Below are positions 1 to 6,502 of a DNA stretch of 7,928 nucleotides, one piece after another. Under the pieces are notes generated by a model. It searched no databases. It saw only the letters and a program-made list of their open reading frames with translations, and was not told where the DNA came from. Source of the DNA: an uncultured Lachnospiraceae bacterium (GTDB lineage Bacteria; Bacillota; Clostridia; Lachnospirales; Lachnospiraceae); assembly GCA_910577445.1 (NCBI GenBank), contig CAJTMZ010000080.1, positions 1 through 7,928 on the forward strand, read 5' to 3'. A program made the position numbers and the translations under genes. Position 1 is the stretch's first letter. Each line of letters opens with the position of its first letter.

Positions 1-10
1 AGTAAGCGAT

Positions 11-1192
11 ATGGCAGAACCTAAGAAACCAGTACAGAAAAAACCAGTACAAAAAAAGCCCGTACAGAAGAAGCCGGCGCAGAAGAAACCGGTAAAACAT
101 ACGGAACCGGTGCATACGGCGAAGAAAAAACCTTCGGCAAAGAATAAAGCGAAAAAGAAACGTTCAAGGATAGTGCTTTTTGTCCTGGAAATTTTCATTC
201 TTCTTATTATGGTAGTAGTGCTTTACAGCGTCTTTAAGATTGAAAAGGTGGGTAAGGTTAATCTGCCCGCGGAAGAATTTGTAATTAATCCCGAGGTAGA
301 GGAGAAAGTGGAAACCACCATGAAGGGTTACCAGAATATTGCGTTGTTCGGCGTGGACTCCACTTCCGGAGCGCTTACCAAGAACACACGAAGCGATACC
401 ATTATGATAGCGTCCCTCAATCAGGATACCGGCGAGTGCAAGCTGGTCAGCGTATACCGTGACACCTATCTGAACCTGAGTAACGACAGCTATAATAAAT
501 GTAATTCTGCCTATGCAAAGGGCGGCCCCATGCAGGCAATCAACATGTTGAACATGAACCTTGACATGAACATCAAGGATTTCATAACCGTAGGATTTGC
601 GGGCTTAAGCAACACCGTTGACGCGCTTGGCGGCATTATGATAGACATTGACGATGTGGAGTTAAAGCATATCAATAATTATCAAAAGACCATGGCAAGC
701 GATATGGGAAGAAGCTATACCCCTGTGGAAAGCACCGGATACCAGCTTTTGGACGGTCTTCAGGCTACCGCGTACTGCCGTATCCGTTACGGCGGCGGCG
801 ACGATTTCAAACGTACCGAGCGTCAGAGAGAAGTGCTTCTTGCAATCTTTGACAAGGCAAAGAGCGCTTCGCCGGCAACACTGACTTCCGCAGTAAACGC
901 TATCTTTGATAACGGTGAAATCTACACCTCTCTGGATGTTTCGGATATTCTGGACATTCTGGGCAATATCACCAAATATGAGGTGGTGGGCCAGGGCGGA
1001 TTCCCGGAGGAGAGCAGACGTACCACCGGAACCATCGGTTCAAAAGGAAGCTGCGTCGTACCGGTATCTCTTGCGGACAATGTACAGTGGCTGCACGAGT
1101 TCCTCTTTGAGGATGAAGAGTATTCGCCTTCCGACGCGGTAATCGAGTACAGCAATAAGGTTGAGGCGGACACCAGCGGATACGTGAAATAA
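11..1192 (+). CDS. LCP (LytR-CpsA-Psr) family cell-wall polymer ligase, membrane-anchored
   Basis: Proteins of this family transfer undecaprenyl-linked glycopolymers (teichoic acids, capsule) to peptidoglycan outside the membrane; some members act as attenuators. The 393-residue product has a highly basic N-terminal tail (1-53), one membrane segment (about 54-75, rich in Ile, Leu and Val), and an extracellular LCP domain (about 105-280). Family hallmarks seen are GVDS (114-117), TRSDT (126-130, with Arg127 and Asp129), SVYRD (147-151, with Arg150 and Asp151) and the FKRTERQR block (266-273) containing the conserved arginines. The end is a clean TAA followed by a terminator. The start is uncertain: only ten bases precede the ATG, they hold no Shine-Dalgarno sequence, and the frame is open to the window edge, so the true start may lie upstream. 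The polymer substrate cannot be read from the sequence; the adjacent glycosyltransferase makes a surface polysaccharide plausible. Confidence 0.93.
   Translation: MAEPKKPVQKKPVQKKPVQKKPAQKKPVKHTEPVHTAKKKPSAKNKAKKKRSRIVLFVLEIFILLIMVVVLYSVFKIEKVGKVNLPAEEFVINPEVEEKVETTMKGYQNIALFGVDSTSGALTKNTRSDTIMIASLNQDTGECKLVSVYRDTYLNLSNDSYNKCNSAYAKGGPMQAINMLNMNLDMNIKDFITVGFAGLSNTVDALGGIMIDIDDVELKHINNYQKTMASDMGRSYTPVESTGYQLLDGLQATAYCRIRYGGGDDFKRTERQREVLLAIFDKAKSASPATLTSAVNAIFDNGEIYTSLDVSDILDILGNITKYEVVGQGGFPEESRRTTGTIGSKGSCVVPVSLADNVQWLHEFLFEDEEYSPSDAVIEYSNKVEADTSGYVK
23..97 (+). repeat. Five tandem 15-bp units encoding KKP[V/A]Q in the LCP N-terminal tail
   Basis: Residues 5-29 of the LCP protein are five copies of a pentapeptide, KKPVQ three times, then KKPAQ and KKPVK. 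The DNA units have diverged at synonymous positions (AAG/AAA, CCA/CCC/CCG), so this is an old or selected repeat rather than a fresh slippage product. The tail lies on the cytoplasmic side of the membrane segment and is strongly positive, which fits the positive-inside rule. A scaffold or nucleic-acid/phospholipid contact role is speculation. Confidence 0.9.
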
Positions 1193-1203
1193 AGTAAATG
1201 TGA

Positions 1204-1220
1204 AAAGCCATGCTGGCTTT
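1204..1220 (+). other. Short hairpin just after the LCP stop codon
   Basis: AAAGCCA (1204-1210) and TGGCTTT (1214-1220) form a perfect 7-bp stem around a TGC loop. No T-tract follows, so on its own it is not a standard terminator. It lies 12 bases after the LCP stop and 4 bases before the main terminator hairpin. It could protect the 3' end of the message or act as an accessory stem. Confidence 0.5.
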
Positions 1221-1224
1221 ATGA

Positions 1225-1256
1225 AGAAGGGGCTGTCGGTTGACAGCCTCTTTTCC
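1225..1256 (+). terminator. Intrinsic terminator of the LCP gene
   Basis: AAGGGGCTGTC (1227-1237) pairs with GACAGCCTCTT (1242-1252) around a GGTT tetraloop, giving 11 bp with a single G-T wobble. The 3' arm runs into a TTTT tract (1251-1254). It ends LCP transcription about 35-60 bases past the stop codon and separates the gene from the downstream glycosyltransferase, although the short T-tract may allow readthrough. Confidence 0.8.
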
Positions 1257-1291
1257 GGTCACAAGGCCGGCGGCAGGGCATGAGGATACCC

Positions 1292-1326
1292 GGAAAACCG
1301 CGGTTTTTATCAGGCGGCGGTTTTCC
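1292..1326 (+). promoter_or_regulatory. Inverted repeat in the leader of the glycosyltransferase gene
   Basis: GGAAAACCGC (1292-1301) is a perfect 10-bp inverted repeat of GCGGTTTTCC (1317-1326), with a 15-base spacer. The left arm also overlaps a 14-base palindrome, AAAACCGCGGTTTT (1294-1307), which ends in a T-run. Two mutually exclusive hairpins can therefore form, one with a terminator-like T-run and one ending 8 bases before the AGGAG ribosome binding site. This could be an attenuator, a translation control element or an operator. No known riboswitch class is recognised. Confidence 0.45.
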
Positions 1327-1334
1327 ATAAATAC

Positions 1335-1339
1335 AGGAG
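1335..1339 (+). promoter_or_regulatory. Ribosome binding site fixing the glycosyltransferase start
   Basis: AGGAG lies 8 bases before the ATG at 1348. This selects that ATG over an in-frame TTG at 1240, which sits inside the loop and 3' arm of the LCP terminator and would add 36 residues lacking the family fold. Confidence 0.85.
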
Positions 1340-1347
1340 AAACTATC

Positions 1348-2277
1348 ATGGCGGAAACGGACGTAATCATTCCCGTGTATAAACCGACTTCCAAATTAAC
1401 CGATTTGCTGGACAGGCTCAAAACACAGACCTGTCCTGTTCGCCGTATTATTTTAATCAACACGGAAAAACAATACTTTGACGCTTTTGCGGACCGGGAG
1501 TTTTGGGAACGCTATGACAATCTTCTGGTCCGGCATGTGGCAAAGGAGGAGTTTGACCACGGCGGTACCAGAAATTATGGGGTATCCTTTTCCGACGCGC
1601 CGTACTTTATTATGATGACGGACGACGCGCTGCCGAAAGACGATAAGCTGGTGGAACGGCTCCTTGCGCCTTTCGGGGACGAAAAGGTGGCGATGTCCTA
1701 CGCCCGGCAGATGCCGGATAAGGAATGCGGAATTATCGAAAGCTATACCCGTTCTTTCAATTATCCCGGGGAGCCGCGCGTCAAGTCGGCGGAGGATATA
1801 AAAGGCATGGGAATCAAGGCGTTTTTTGCATCAAATGTGTGCGCGGCTTACCGGCGGGAGGTTTTCGACGAATTAAAGGGTTTCTGCAGCCATACCATAT
1901 TTAATGAAGATATGATTTACGCCAGAGGAGTGTTAGACGCCGGTTATAAAATAGCCTACGCGTCCGATGCAAAAGTGATACATTCCCATAATTACAGCGG
2001 TTTGCAGCAGCTTAGGAGAAATTTTGATTTGGGCGTGTCCCACGCGGAGCATCCCGAGGTTTTTGCCGGGATTCTGACGGAATCGGAGGGTATACGTCTG
2101 GTCGGAAAGACTGTCGGTTACTTGTGCAAAGCGGGAAAGCCATGGCTTATTATCCGCCTTTTCTGGCAGAGCGGGTGCAAATATCTGGGATATTTTATGG
2201 GAAAAAGATACCGGAGCCTTCCGGAGTGGCTGGTGAAGAGACTTTCCATGAACAGAGAATACTGGTCCTGTTTATGA
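1348..2277 (+). CDS. Family 2 glycosyltransferase, rhamnosyltransferase-like
   Basis: The predicted protein is a 309-residue GT-A fold enzyme that transfers a sugar from a nucleotide-sugar donor to a growing surface glycan or lipid-linked acceptor at the cytoplasmic face. It opens directly with the GT2 strand DVIIPVYKPT (5-14). FDHGGTRN (69-76) is typical of the RfbF/WbbL-like rhamnosyltransferase subgroup. The acidic metal/nucleotide-binding motif is TDDALPKD (91-98). SNVCAAYRR (162-170), NEDM (186-189) and the late HSHNYS (212-217) complete the acceptor and base regions. There is no clear membrane segment; the C-terminal 40 residues (about 265-300) are aromatic and basic and may bind membrane. 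The length is normal for the group. It stands between the LCP gene and htrA as a single gene, so its polymer pathway is not shown here. The GT2 assignment is firm; rhamnose as donor is an inference from motifs. No consensus promoter was seen after the LCP terminator, so readthrough may contribute. Confidence 0.88.
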   Translation: MAETDVIIPVYKPTSKLTDLLDRLKTQTCPVRRIILINTEKQYFDAFADREFWERYDNLLVRHVAKEEFDHGGTRNYGVSFSDAPYFIMMTDDALPKDDKLVERLLAPFGDEKVAMSYARQMPDKECGIIESYTRSFNYPGEPRVKSAEDIKGMGIKAFFASNVCAAYRREVFDELKGFCSHTIFNEDMIYARGVLDAGYKIAYASDAKVIHSHNYSGLQQLRRNFDLGVSHAEHPEVFAGILTESEGIRLVGKTVGYLCKAGKPWLIIRLFWQSGCKYLGYFMGKRYRSLPEWLVKRLSMNREYWSCL

Positions 2278-2287
2278 AACAGAAAAA

Positions 2288-2329
2288 ACAAATTTTTGTC
2301 ACAAATTGAACACAATTGCCGGATATACT
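2288..2329 (+). promoter_or_regulatory. Probable htrA promoter with TTTGT/ACAAA repeats
   Basis: A TATACT -10 box lies at 2324-2329, within GGATATACT, which recurs at the promoter at 4047. No acceptable -35 hexamer lies 16-18 bases upstream: TTGAAC at 2306-2311 is only 12 bases away and TTGTCA at 2296-2301 is 22 away. The -35 area instead holds a palindrome, TTTGT-C-ACAAA (2295-2305), and a repeated CACAA(A)TTG (2300-2308 approx. and 2311-2318). A degenerate -35 with repeats over it suggests an activator-dependent promoter, which would suit an envelope-stress protease. The 5' leader would be about 65 bases. Confidence 0.5.
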
Positions 2330-2402
2330 TAAGCTCATAAAAGAAAACAAAGACAGCAAAAGGATGGGCTGGAAATTCAGATAAGGAAGAGAGGTAATTG
2401 TC

Positions 2403-3914
2403 ATGTATGAAAATAATTATCCAAACAACTACAGTAATCATACCGCAGAGCAGGATTCCGTAAATTATAATCAGGGAAGCGGCAATACCTATCATTATGA
2501 AACGGGCGGAAGCTTTAGCGGCGCAAATTTTAACGGAGGCGCCGGGGGAAGTTTCGGCGGCGGCGCGGGAAGCGGCGGACCGGGCGGCAAAAGCGCCGGA
2601 AAACCCGGGAAAAATAACAAAGCGGGAACGGGCAAAAAGATTGCCGTGGCAATCTGCTGCGGATTGTTTTTCGGTATATTCGCCGGACTTGGATTTCAGG
2701 CCATAGACACGGCGTCGGATTTCCTCAAAATCGGCGCGAAAAACGTTCAGTCAGGCGAGACGGATGCCGCTAAGGAAAACGTTCAGATTGGGGATAATCA
2801 GGAGGACGGAGCAACATCCATTTCCTATGATAATCTCAGCGAGGAACAGATAACTGAAATACAAAAGCTTATCTCCAATCAGGTGGCAAAGACAACGGTT
2901 ACCGATGTGACTGAGGTTGTAAAAGAGGTTATGCCGGCGGTAGTTTCCGTAAATAACAGATATATTGAGAGAATGAGCTTTTTCGGACAGGACTTCAGCC
3001 AGGAGGCCGGCGGTTCCGGTTCCGGTATCATTGTAGGGAAAAACGACAGCGAGCTCCTTCTGGTAACCAACTATCATGTGGTGGAATCGGCGGAAGAGTT
3101 GACGGTACAGTTTTCGGATGGCAGCCAGTCAAAGGCCCAGACCAAGGGATTTGATGCGGATAAGGATTTGGCGGTTATCGCGGTGCCCCTTGCGGACATC
3201 AGCAGCGATACCATGAGTCAGATTGCGATTGCAAAGCTGGGCAGTTCAAATGACCTTACCGTCGGGGAGCCGGTGATTGCAATCGGCAATTCCTTAGGCT
3301 ACGGGCAGTCAGTTACTACCGGTGTAGTCAGCGCTCTTGACAGAGTGATTGGGGCTACGGATTCCATGCAGACAGCGCAGAATGCCGATACCGAGGTCAA
3401 CACCTTCATCCAGACGGATGCGGCAATCAATCCCGGTAATTCGGGGGGCGCGCTTATCAATATTAAGGGCGAGGTCATCGGTATCAATTCCAATAAGATT
3501 GGCGGCTCCGCTGTGGAAGGCATGGGGTATGCGATTCCCATTTCCGACGCGGAACCGATTATCAAAAATCTGATGGAAAAGCAGACCAGAAGCAAGGTTG
3601 CGGAGTCGGAGCGCGGGTATCTCGGGATTACGGGACTTGACGTGAATCAGGAAACCGCATCGCTCTACGGAGTGCCTCTCGGAGCGTTTGTATCCAATGT
3701 GACGGAAGGTTCGGCGGCGGCGCAGGCTGGTCTTGTGCGGGGCGATATTATCACGGCGATTAACGGCGAAGAGGTAAGTTCAATGGCGGAGCTGAAAGAG
3801 GAGATTTCCTACTACGCGGCGGGAGAGACGGTTGAGCTGACGGTGATGCAGGGAAGTCCGGGAGGATATCAGACGAAGACGGTGAAAGTTACCCTTGGAC
3901 GGGCGAGCCAGTAA
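2403..3914 (+). CDS. HtrA/DegP-like membrane-anchored trypsin-like serine protease with PDZ domain
   Basis: This 503-residue protease/chaperone would degrade or refold damaged exported proteins on the outer face of the membrane. Its order is: a cytoplasmic Asn/Gly/Ser-rich tail (1-78) that is very Gly-rich at 35-63; one membrane segment (about 80-99); a charged linker with an acidic part (115-150); a trypsin-like domain (about 170-390); and one PDZ domain (about 404-500). The catalytic triad is complete: His225 in TNYHVV, Asp255 in DKDLAV, and Ser347 in GNSGGAL. IQTDAAINPG before the serine is the family signature. In the PDZ domain, GYLGITG (405-411) and GLVRGDIITAINGE (443-456) match the carboxylate-loop and second-half motifs. 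The start has a GAGAGG-type ribosome binding site ending 8 bases before the ATG. The gene has its own promoter region and terminator and so is probably monocistronic. A single PDZ and an N-terminal anchor match Gram-positive HtrA rather than soluble periplasmic DegP. Confidence 0.95.
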   Translation: MYENNYPNNYSNHTAEQDSVNYNQGSGNTYHYETGGSFSGANFNGGAGGSFGGGAGSGGPGGKSAGKPGKNNKAGTGKKIAVAICCGLFFGIFAGLGFQAIDTASDFLKIGAKNVQSGETDAAKENVQIGDNQEDGATSISYDNLSEEQITEIQKLISNQVAKTTVTDVTEVVKEVMPAVVSVNNRYIERMSFFGQDFSQEAGGSGSGIIVGKNDSELLLVTNYHVVESAEELTVQFSDGSQSKAQTKGFDADKDLAVIAVPLADISSDTMSQIAIAKLGSSNDLTVGEPVIAIGNSLGYGQSVTTGVVSALDRVIGATDSMQTAQNADTEVNTFIQTDAAINPGNSGGALINIKGEVIGINSNKIGGSAVEGMGYAIPISDAEPIIKNLMEKQTRSKVAESERGYLGITGLDVNQETASLYGVPLGAFVSNVTEGSAAAQAGLVRGDIITAINGEEVSSMAELKEEISYYAAGETVELTVMQGSPGGYQTKTVKVTLGRASQ

Positions 3915-3951
3915 AGTAATTTAATATTCCGGTTCCTGTGTTTGCAGGTTA

Positions 3952-3992
3952 TAAGGCGGTATGATGTCTGAAAGCATTGTACCGCTATTTTT
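3952..3992 (+). terminator. Intrinsic terminator of htrA
   Basis: GCGGTA (3956-3961) pairs with TACCGC (3980-3985). The stem continues inward through TGATGT (3962-3967) and GCATTG (3974-3979) with wobble pairs, leaving a CTGAAA loop. The arm is followed by TATTTTTAT. A second T-rich stretch, CTTTTTCTTTTT, follows at about 4000-4010. The structure separates htrA from the downstream promoter. Confidence 0.8.
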
Positions 3993-4023
3993 ATAGGGGC
4001 TTTTTCTTTTTACGGAAGTTACG

Positions 4024-4052
4024 TTGCTTTTAAAAGCCAAAACGGATATACT
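4024..4052 (+). promoter_or_regulatory. Sigma-A-type promoter of the ATPase/nuclease-like gene
   Basis: A TTGCTT -35 element (4024-4029) and a TATACT -10 element (4047-4052) are separated by exactly 17 bases. The expected transcription start is near 4059. The small palindrome GCTTTTAAAAGC (4026-4037) overlaps the -35 and could be an operator. The predicted start lies only about 9 bases before the ATG at 4068, which argues that translation begins at 4119 instead. Confidence 0.75.
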
Positions 4053-4103
4053 GTAAATAGTGAAACAATGGCAGGGCAGTTCTGGAATGGCAAAGTCCGG
4101 GGG

Positions 4104-4110
4104 AAAGGAA
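4104..4110 (+). promoter_or_regulatory. Ribosome binding site deciding the ATPase start
   Basis: AAAGGAA ends 8 bases before the ATG at 4119, whereas the upstream in-frame ATG at 4068 has only weak purine sequence (GTGAAA) before it. The protein from 4119 begins MARKIGIGNQDFE, the usual family beginning; the extra 17 residues from 4068 look like untranslated leader. Confidence 0.7.
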
Positions 4111-4118
4111 TATGGGCT

Positions 4119-5834
4119 ATGGCGAGAAAAATCGGTATTGGGAATCAGGATTTTGAGGTGGTTCGGGAAAAGGATTATTTTTATATTGATAAAACCGGGT
4201 TTATACGGGAATGGTGGGAGTCGGGCGATGCGGTGACGCTGCTTACCCGCCCGAGACGGTTTGGCAAGACGCTGAACATGAGTATGGTGGAAAAGTTTTT
4301 TTCTGTAAGCTATGCGGACAGGGGTGATTTGTTTGAGGGACTGAACATATGGGAGGAAAAATCCTATGACGGGATATCCTCTTATGGGGAATATAAATAC
4401 AGAAAATTACAGGGAACTTATCCGGTCATTTTTTTAAGTTTTGCGGATGTTAAGGAAACCACTTTTCAGGAAGCACGAAAGAAAATATTTAAGATTATCC
4501 AATTGGTATATAACAAATTTGATTTTCTGCTCAAAAGCGATGTGCTCAATGATAATGAAAAATGCGATTTTCAGAAAATATCAGCGGAGATGGAAGACTA
4601 TATGGCAACTCTGTCACTGAAAATGCTTTCAGATTATTTGTGCCGTTACTATGGAAAAAGAGTAATCATTCTTCTGGACGAATATGATACGCCGATGCAG
4701 GAAGCGTATGTAAACGGATATTGGAAGGAACTGGCGGATTTTACAAGAAGCCTGTTCAATTCAACCTTTAAAACAAATCCTTATCTGGAACGCGCCATTA
4801 TGACAGGAATTACACGGGTGAGTAAAGAATCCATATTTTCTGATTTAAATAATCTGGAAGTGGTGACGACCACTTCTAAAAAGTATGCGGACAGTTTTGG
4901 ATTTACAGAGAAGGAAGTGTTCGCGGCTCTGGAAGAATACGGAATGTCGGGAAGCAAGAAGCAGGTGAAAGACTGGTATGACGGATTTTCTTTTGGGGAA
5001 AGGGATGACATTTATAATCCATGGTCGGTGATTCATTTTCTTGACAAAAGGGAGGCGGGGGCATACTGGGCAAATTCCAGCGCCAACAGTCTGGTGGAGA
5101 AGCTGCTCAGGGAGGGGAATGCAAATATCAAGAAGAACTTTGAAAGCCTGCTTCACGGCGGGACGCTCCGGATGGAGATTGACGAGCAGATTGTGTATAA
5201 TCAACTGCCGGCCAAGAAGAATGCTGTCTGGAGCCTTTTACTTGCCAGCGGATACCTGAAAGTGGTGGGGAGCACTTTTGTGGAGAGAACAGGACGAACC
5301 GATTATGAGCTGGCATTGACAAACAAAGAAGTTCGTATCATGTTTGAAAATATGATTCAGGACTGGTTTTCAGGAAGCGACGATTACAGTGATTTCATCC
5401 GGGCATTGTTGTTAAATGATATAAAAGCGATGAATCTGTATATGAATAAAGTGACGTCGGAAATGTTTGGCAGCTTTGATACAGGGACAAAGCCCTCCGA
5501 GAAACAGCCTGAGCGCTTTTACCATGGCTTTGTGCTGGGGCTTATGGTAGAGCTGGCGGACAGATATGTGATTACTTCCAACAGGGAGAGCGGATTTGGA
5601 CGATACGATATCATGCTGGAACCCGGAACGCAGGAAAATGATGCGATTATCATAGAATTTAAAGTGCAGGATGAGGAGGAAAAGGGACTGGAAGATACCG
5701 TTCAGGAAGCGCTTCGCCAGATAGATGAAAAGAACTATCAGGCGAATCTTGTGGCAAAGGGCATCCCGAAGGAGAGCATACGAAAGTATGGGTTTGCTTT
5801 CTGCGGAAAAAAGGTACTCATCGGAACTGACTGA
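4119..5834 (+). CDS. Predicted AAA-ATPase-like protein with C-terminal PD-(D/E)XK nuclease-type domain
   Basis: This 571-residue protein matches the two-part family annotated as AAA-ATPase_like (PF09820) plus PDDEXK_9 (PF08011). Members are often multicopy in gut Firmicutes and Bacteroidetes and lack a proven function. The N-terminal part (1-25) carries the conserved DYFYIDKT. The P-loop-like TRPRRFGKT (43-51) lacks the usual Gly-rich Walker A form but is standard for the family. Walker B is VIILLDEYD (182-190), followed by a sensor-like TGITRVSKESIFSDLNN stretch (229-245) and WYDGF (286-290). The C-terminal domain shows the nuclease-fold residues Asp497 (GRYDIML), Glu513 and Lys515 (IIEFK), and Gln534 and Tyr540 in the following helix, so the active site looks intact. 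The gene has its own promoter and is preceded by a terminator. The segment around 4420-4860 is visibly AT-richer than htrA or the xylosidase gene, suggesting different ancestry. A role in nucleic-acid transactions or defence is inference only. Confidence 0.9.
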   Translation: MARKIGIGNQDFEVVREKDYFYIDKTGFIREWWESGDAVTLLTRPRRFGKTLNMSMVEKFFSVSYADRGDLFEGLNIWEEKSYDGISSYGEYKYRKLQGTYPVIFLSFADVKETTFQEARKKIFKIIQLVYNKFDFLLKSDVLNDNEKCDFQKISAEMEDYMATLSLKMLSDYLCRYYGKRVIILLDEYDTPMQEAYVNGYWKELADFTRSLFNSTFKTNPYLERAIMTGITRVSKESIFSDLNNLEVVTTTSKKYADSFGFTEKEVFAALEEYGMSGSKKQVKDWYDGFSFGERDDIYNPWSVIHFLDKREAGAYWANSSANSLVEKLLREGNANIKKNFESLLHGGTLRMEIDEQIVYNQLPAKKNAVWSLLLASGYLKVVGSTFVERTGRTDYELALTNKEVRIMFENMIQDWFSGSDDYSDFIRALLLNDIKAMNLYMNKVTSEMFGSFDTGTKPSEKQPERFYHGFVLGLMVELADRYVITSNRESGFGRYDIMLEPGTQENDAIIIEFKVQDEEEKGLEDTVQEALRQIDEKNYQANLVAKGIPKESIRKYGFAFCGKKVLIGTD

Positions 5835-5911
5835 CAGATTTTCAAAGCATTCTTTCCCCGGCCTTTACATAAGCTAGTAAAAAGAAATGGAAATAAGGTT
5901 CAGGAGACAGG

Positions 5912-6394
5912 ATGAAAAAAAGTCATATACGAAATTGCGGTATACAAAACGGCTGTACAGGGAATCTGTGCCTGCTGCGGGCCGTAAGGTATGCGGTATG
6001 CATTCTGGCGGTTGCGGCGGTCTGCCTGCTCACGGGCTGCGCTAAGGAAAAAGACCCCATGGAAAAGATAAAGGATTTGGAGTTTACGGTGCTGGCCGAG
6101 GAAAACATACCGGATGAACTGAAGTCGGTAATTGAGGAAAAGAAGGGGAACACGTTTAAGGTTACCTATCAGGACAATGGATTTTTGTATATCTGTATCG
6201 GTTACGGCGAGCAGGTAAGCGGCGGTTACAGCATTGTGGTCAATGCACTGTATCTGACGGACAATGCCGTTTATGCGGATACCACGCTGCTTGGGCCGGA
6301 CCCTTCGGATACGGGAATCAAAAAAAATTCACCCTCCTACCCGTATATTGTCATTAAGACGGAATTTGTGGATAAACCGGTGGTGTTTAATTAA
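5912..6394 (+). CDS. Small lipoprotein with PrcB-like C-terminal domain
   Basis: The 160-residue product has a basic n-region, a hydrophobic stretch (about 26-41) and a lipobox, LTGC, with Cys43 as the lipidation site, so the mature protein of about 118 residues should be anchored to the outer face of the membrane. The n-region is unusually long (about 25 residues) and contains Cys9, Cys15 and Cys20. No other ATG precedes the lipobox, and AGGAG at 5902-5906 supports this start. The mature part ends with GGYSIVV (105-111) and YPYIVIK (144-150), the pattern of the PrcB C-terminal domain (PF14343), named after a Treponema denticola lipoprotein associated with the dentilisin (PrtP) protease complex. 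That fold match does not prove a protease partner here, although htrA lies two genes upstream. The gene begins 77 bases after the ATPase stop with no terminator and no convincing promoter between, so co-transcription is possible. Confidence 0.8.
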   Translation: MKKSHIRNCGIQNGCTGNLCLLRAVRYAVCILAVAAVCLLTGCAKEKDPMEKIKDLEFTVLAEENIPDELKSVIEEKKGNTFKVTYQDNGFLYICIGYGEQVSGGYSIVVNALYLTDNAVYADTTLLGPDPSDTGIKKNSPSYPYIVIKTEFVDKPVVFN

Positions 6395-6444
6395 GGGGCT
6401 GATAAAAGGACACATTTTTTAAGAAAAATCCTCCAATAATGGTA

Positions 6445-6473
6445 TTGAGAGCTTGCTCTGTTTCGGCTATACT
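6445..6473 (+). promoter_or_regulatory. Sigma-A-type promoter of the GH120 gene
   Basis: TTGAGA (6445-6450) and TATACT (6468-6473) are separated by 17 bases. Transcription should begin near 6480, giving a leader of only about 23 bases that contains the AGGAGGA ribosome binding site (6491-6497), 5 bases before the ATG at 6503. The xylosidase gene therefore starts its own transcript, separate from the lipoprotein gene. Confidence 0.8.
6448..6459. promoter_or_regulatory. Inverted repeat overlapping the -35 element, candidate operator
   Basis: AGAGC-TT-GCTCT is a perfect inverted repeat with 5-bp arms, covering the 3' half of the -35 box and the start of the spacer. A repressor bound here would block RNA polymerase, as expected for a sugar-use gene. 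It is short, so chance is a real alternative, and no known operator consensus is recognised. Confidence 0.35.
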
Positions 6474-6502
6474 GGAAAAAGAAACGGAAGAGGAGGAATA
6501 CC

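Noticed and set aside
1240..1347. N-terminal extension of the glycosyltransferase from a TTG at 1240
   Set aside because: The TTG lies within the LCP terminator hairpin, has no ribosome binding site, and the 36 added residues do not resemble the family. AGGAG before 1348 and the immediate GT2 strand support the shorter form.
2306..2329. TTGAAC (2306-2311) as -35 partner of TATACT (2324-2329)
   Set aside because: The spacer is only 12 bases, too short for a sigma-A promoter.
4068..4118. ATG at 4068 as start of the ATPase-like protein
   Set aside because: It lies only about 9 bases after the predicted transcription start and lacks a good ribosome binding site, whereas 4119 has AAAGGAA and the typical family N-terminus.
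5864..5881. TTTAC/GTAAA inverted repeat between the ATPase and lipoprotein genes, or a promoter there
   Set aside because: The 5-bp A-T-rich arms are likely chance, and no -35/-10 pair with acceptable spacing is visible in 5835-5911.
6405..6433. Possible terminator after the lipoprotein gene (ATTTTT/AAAAAT with AGG/CCT)
   Set aside because: The stem is almost all A-T with an asymmetric bulge and no T-tract on the 3' side, so it is not a convincing intrinsic terminator.
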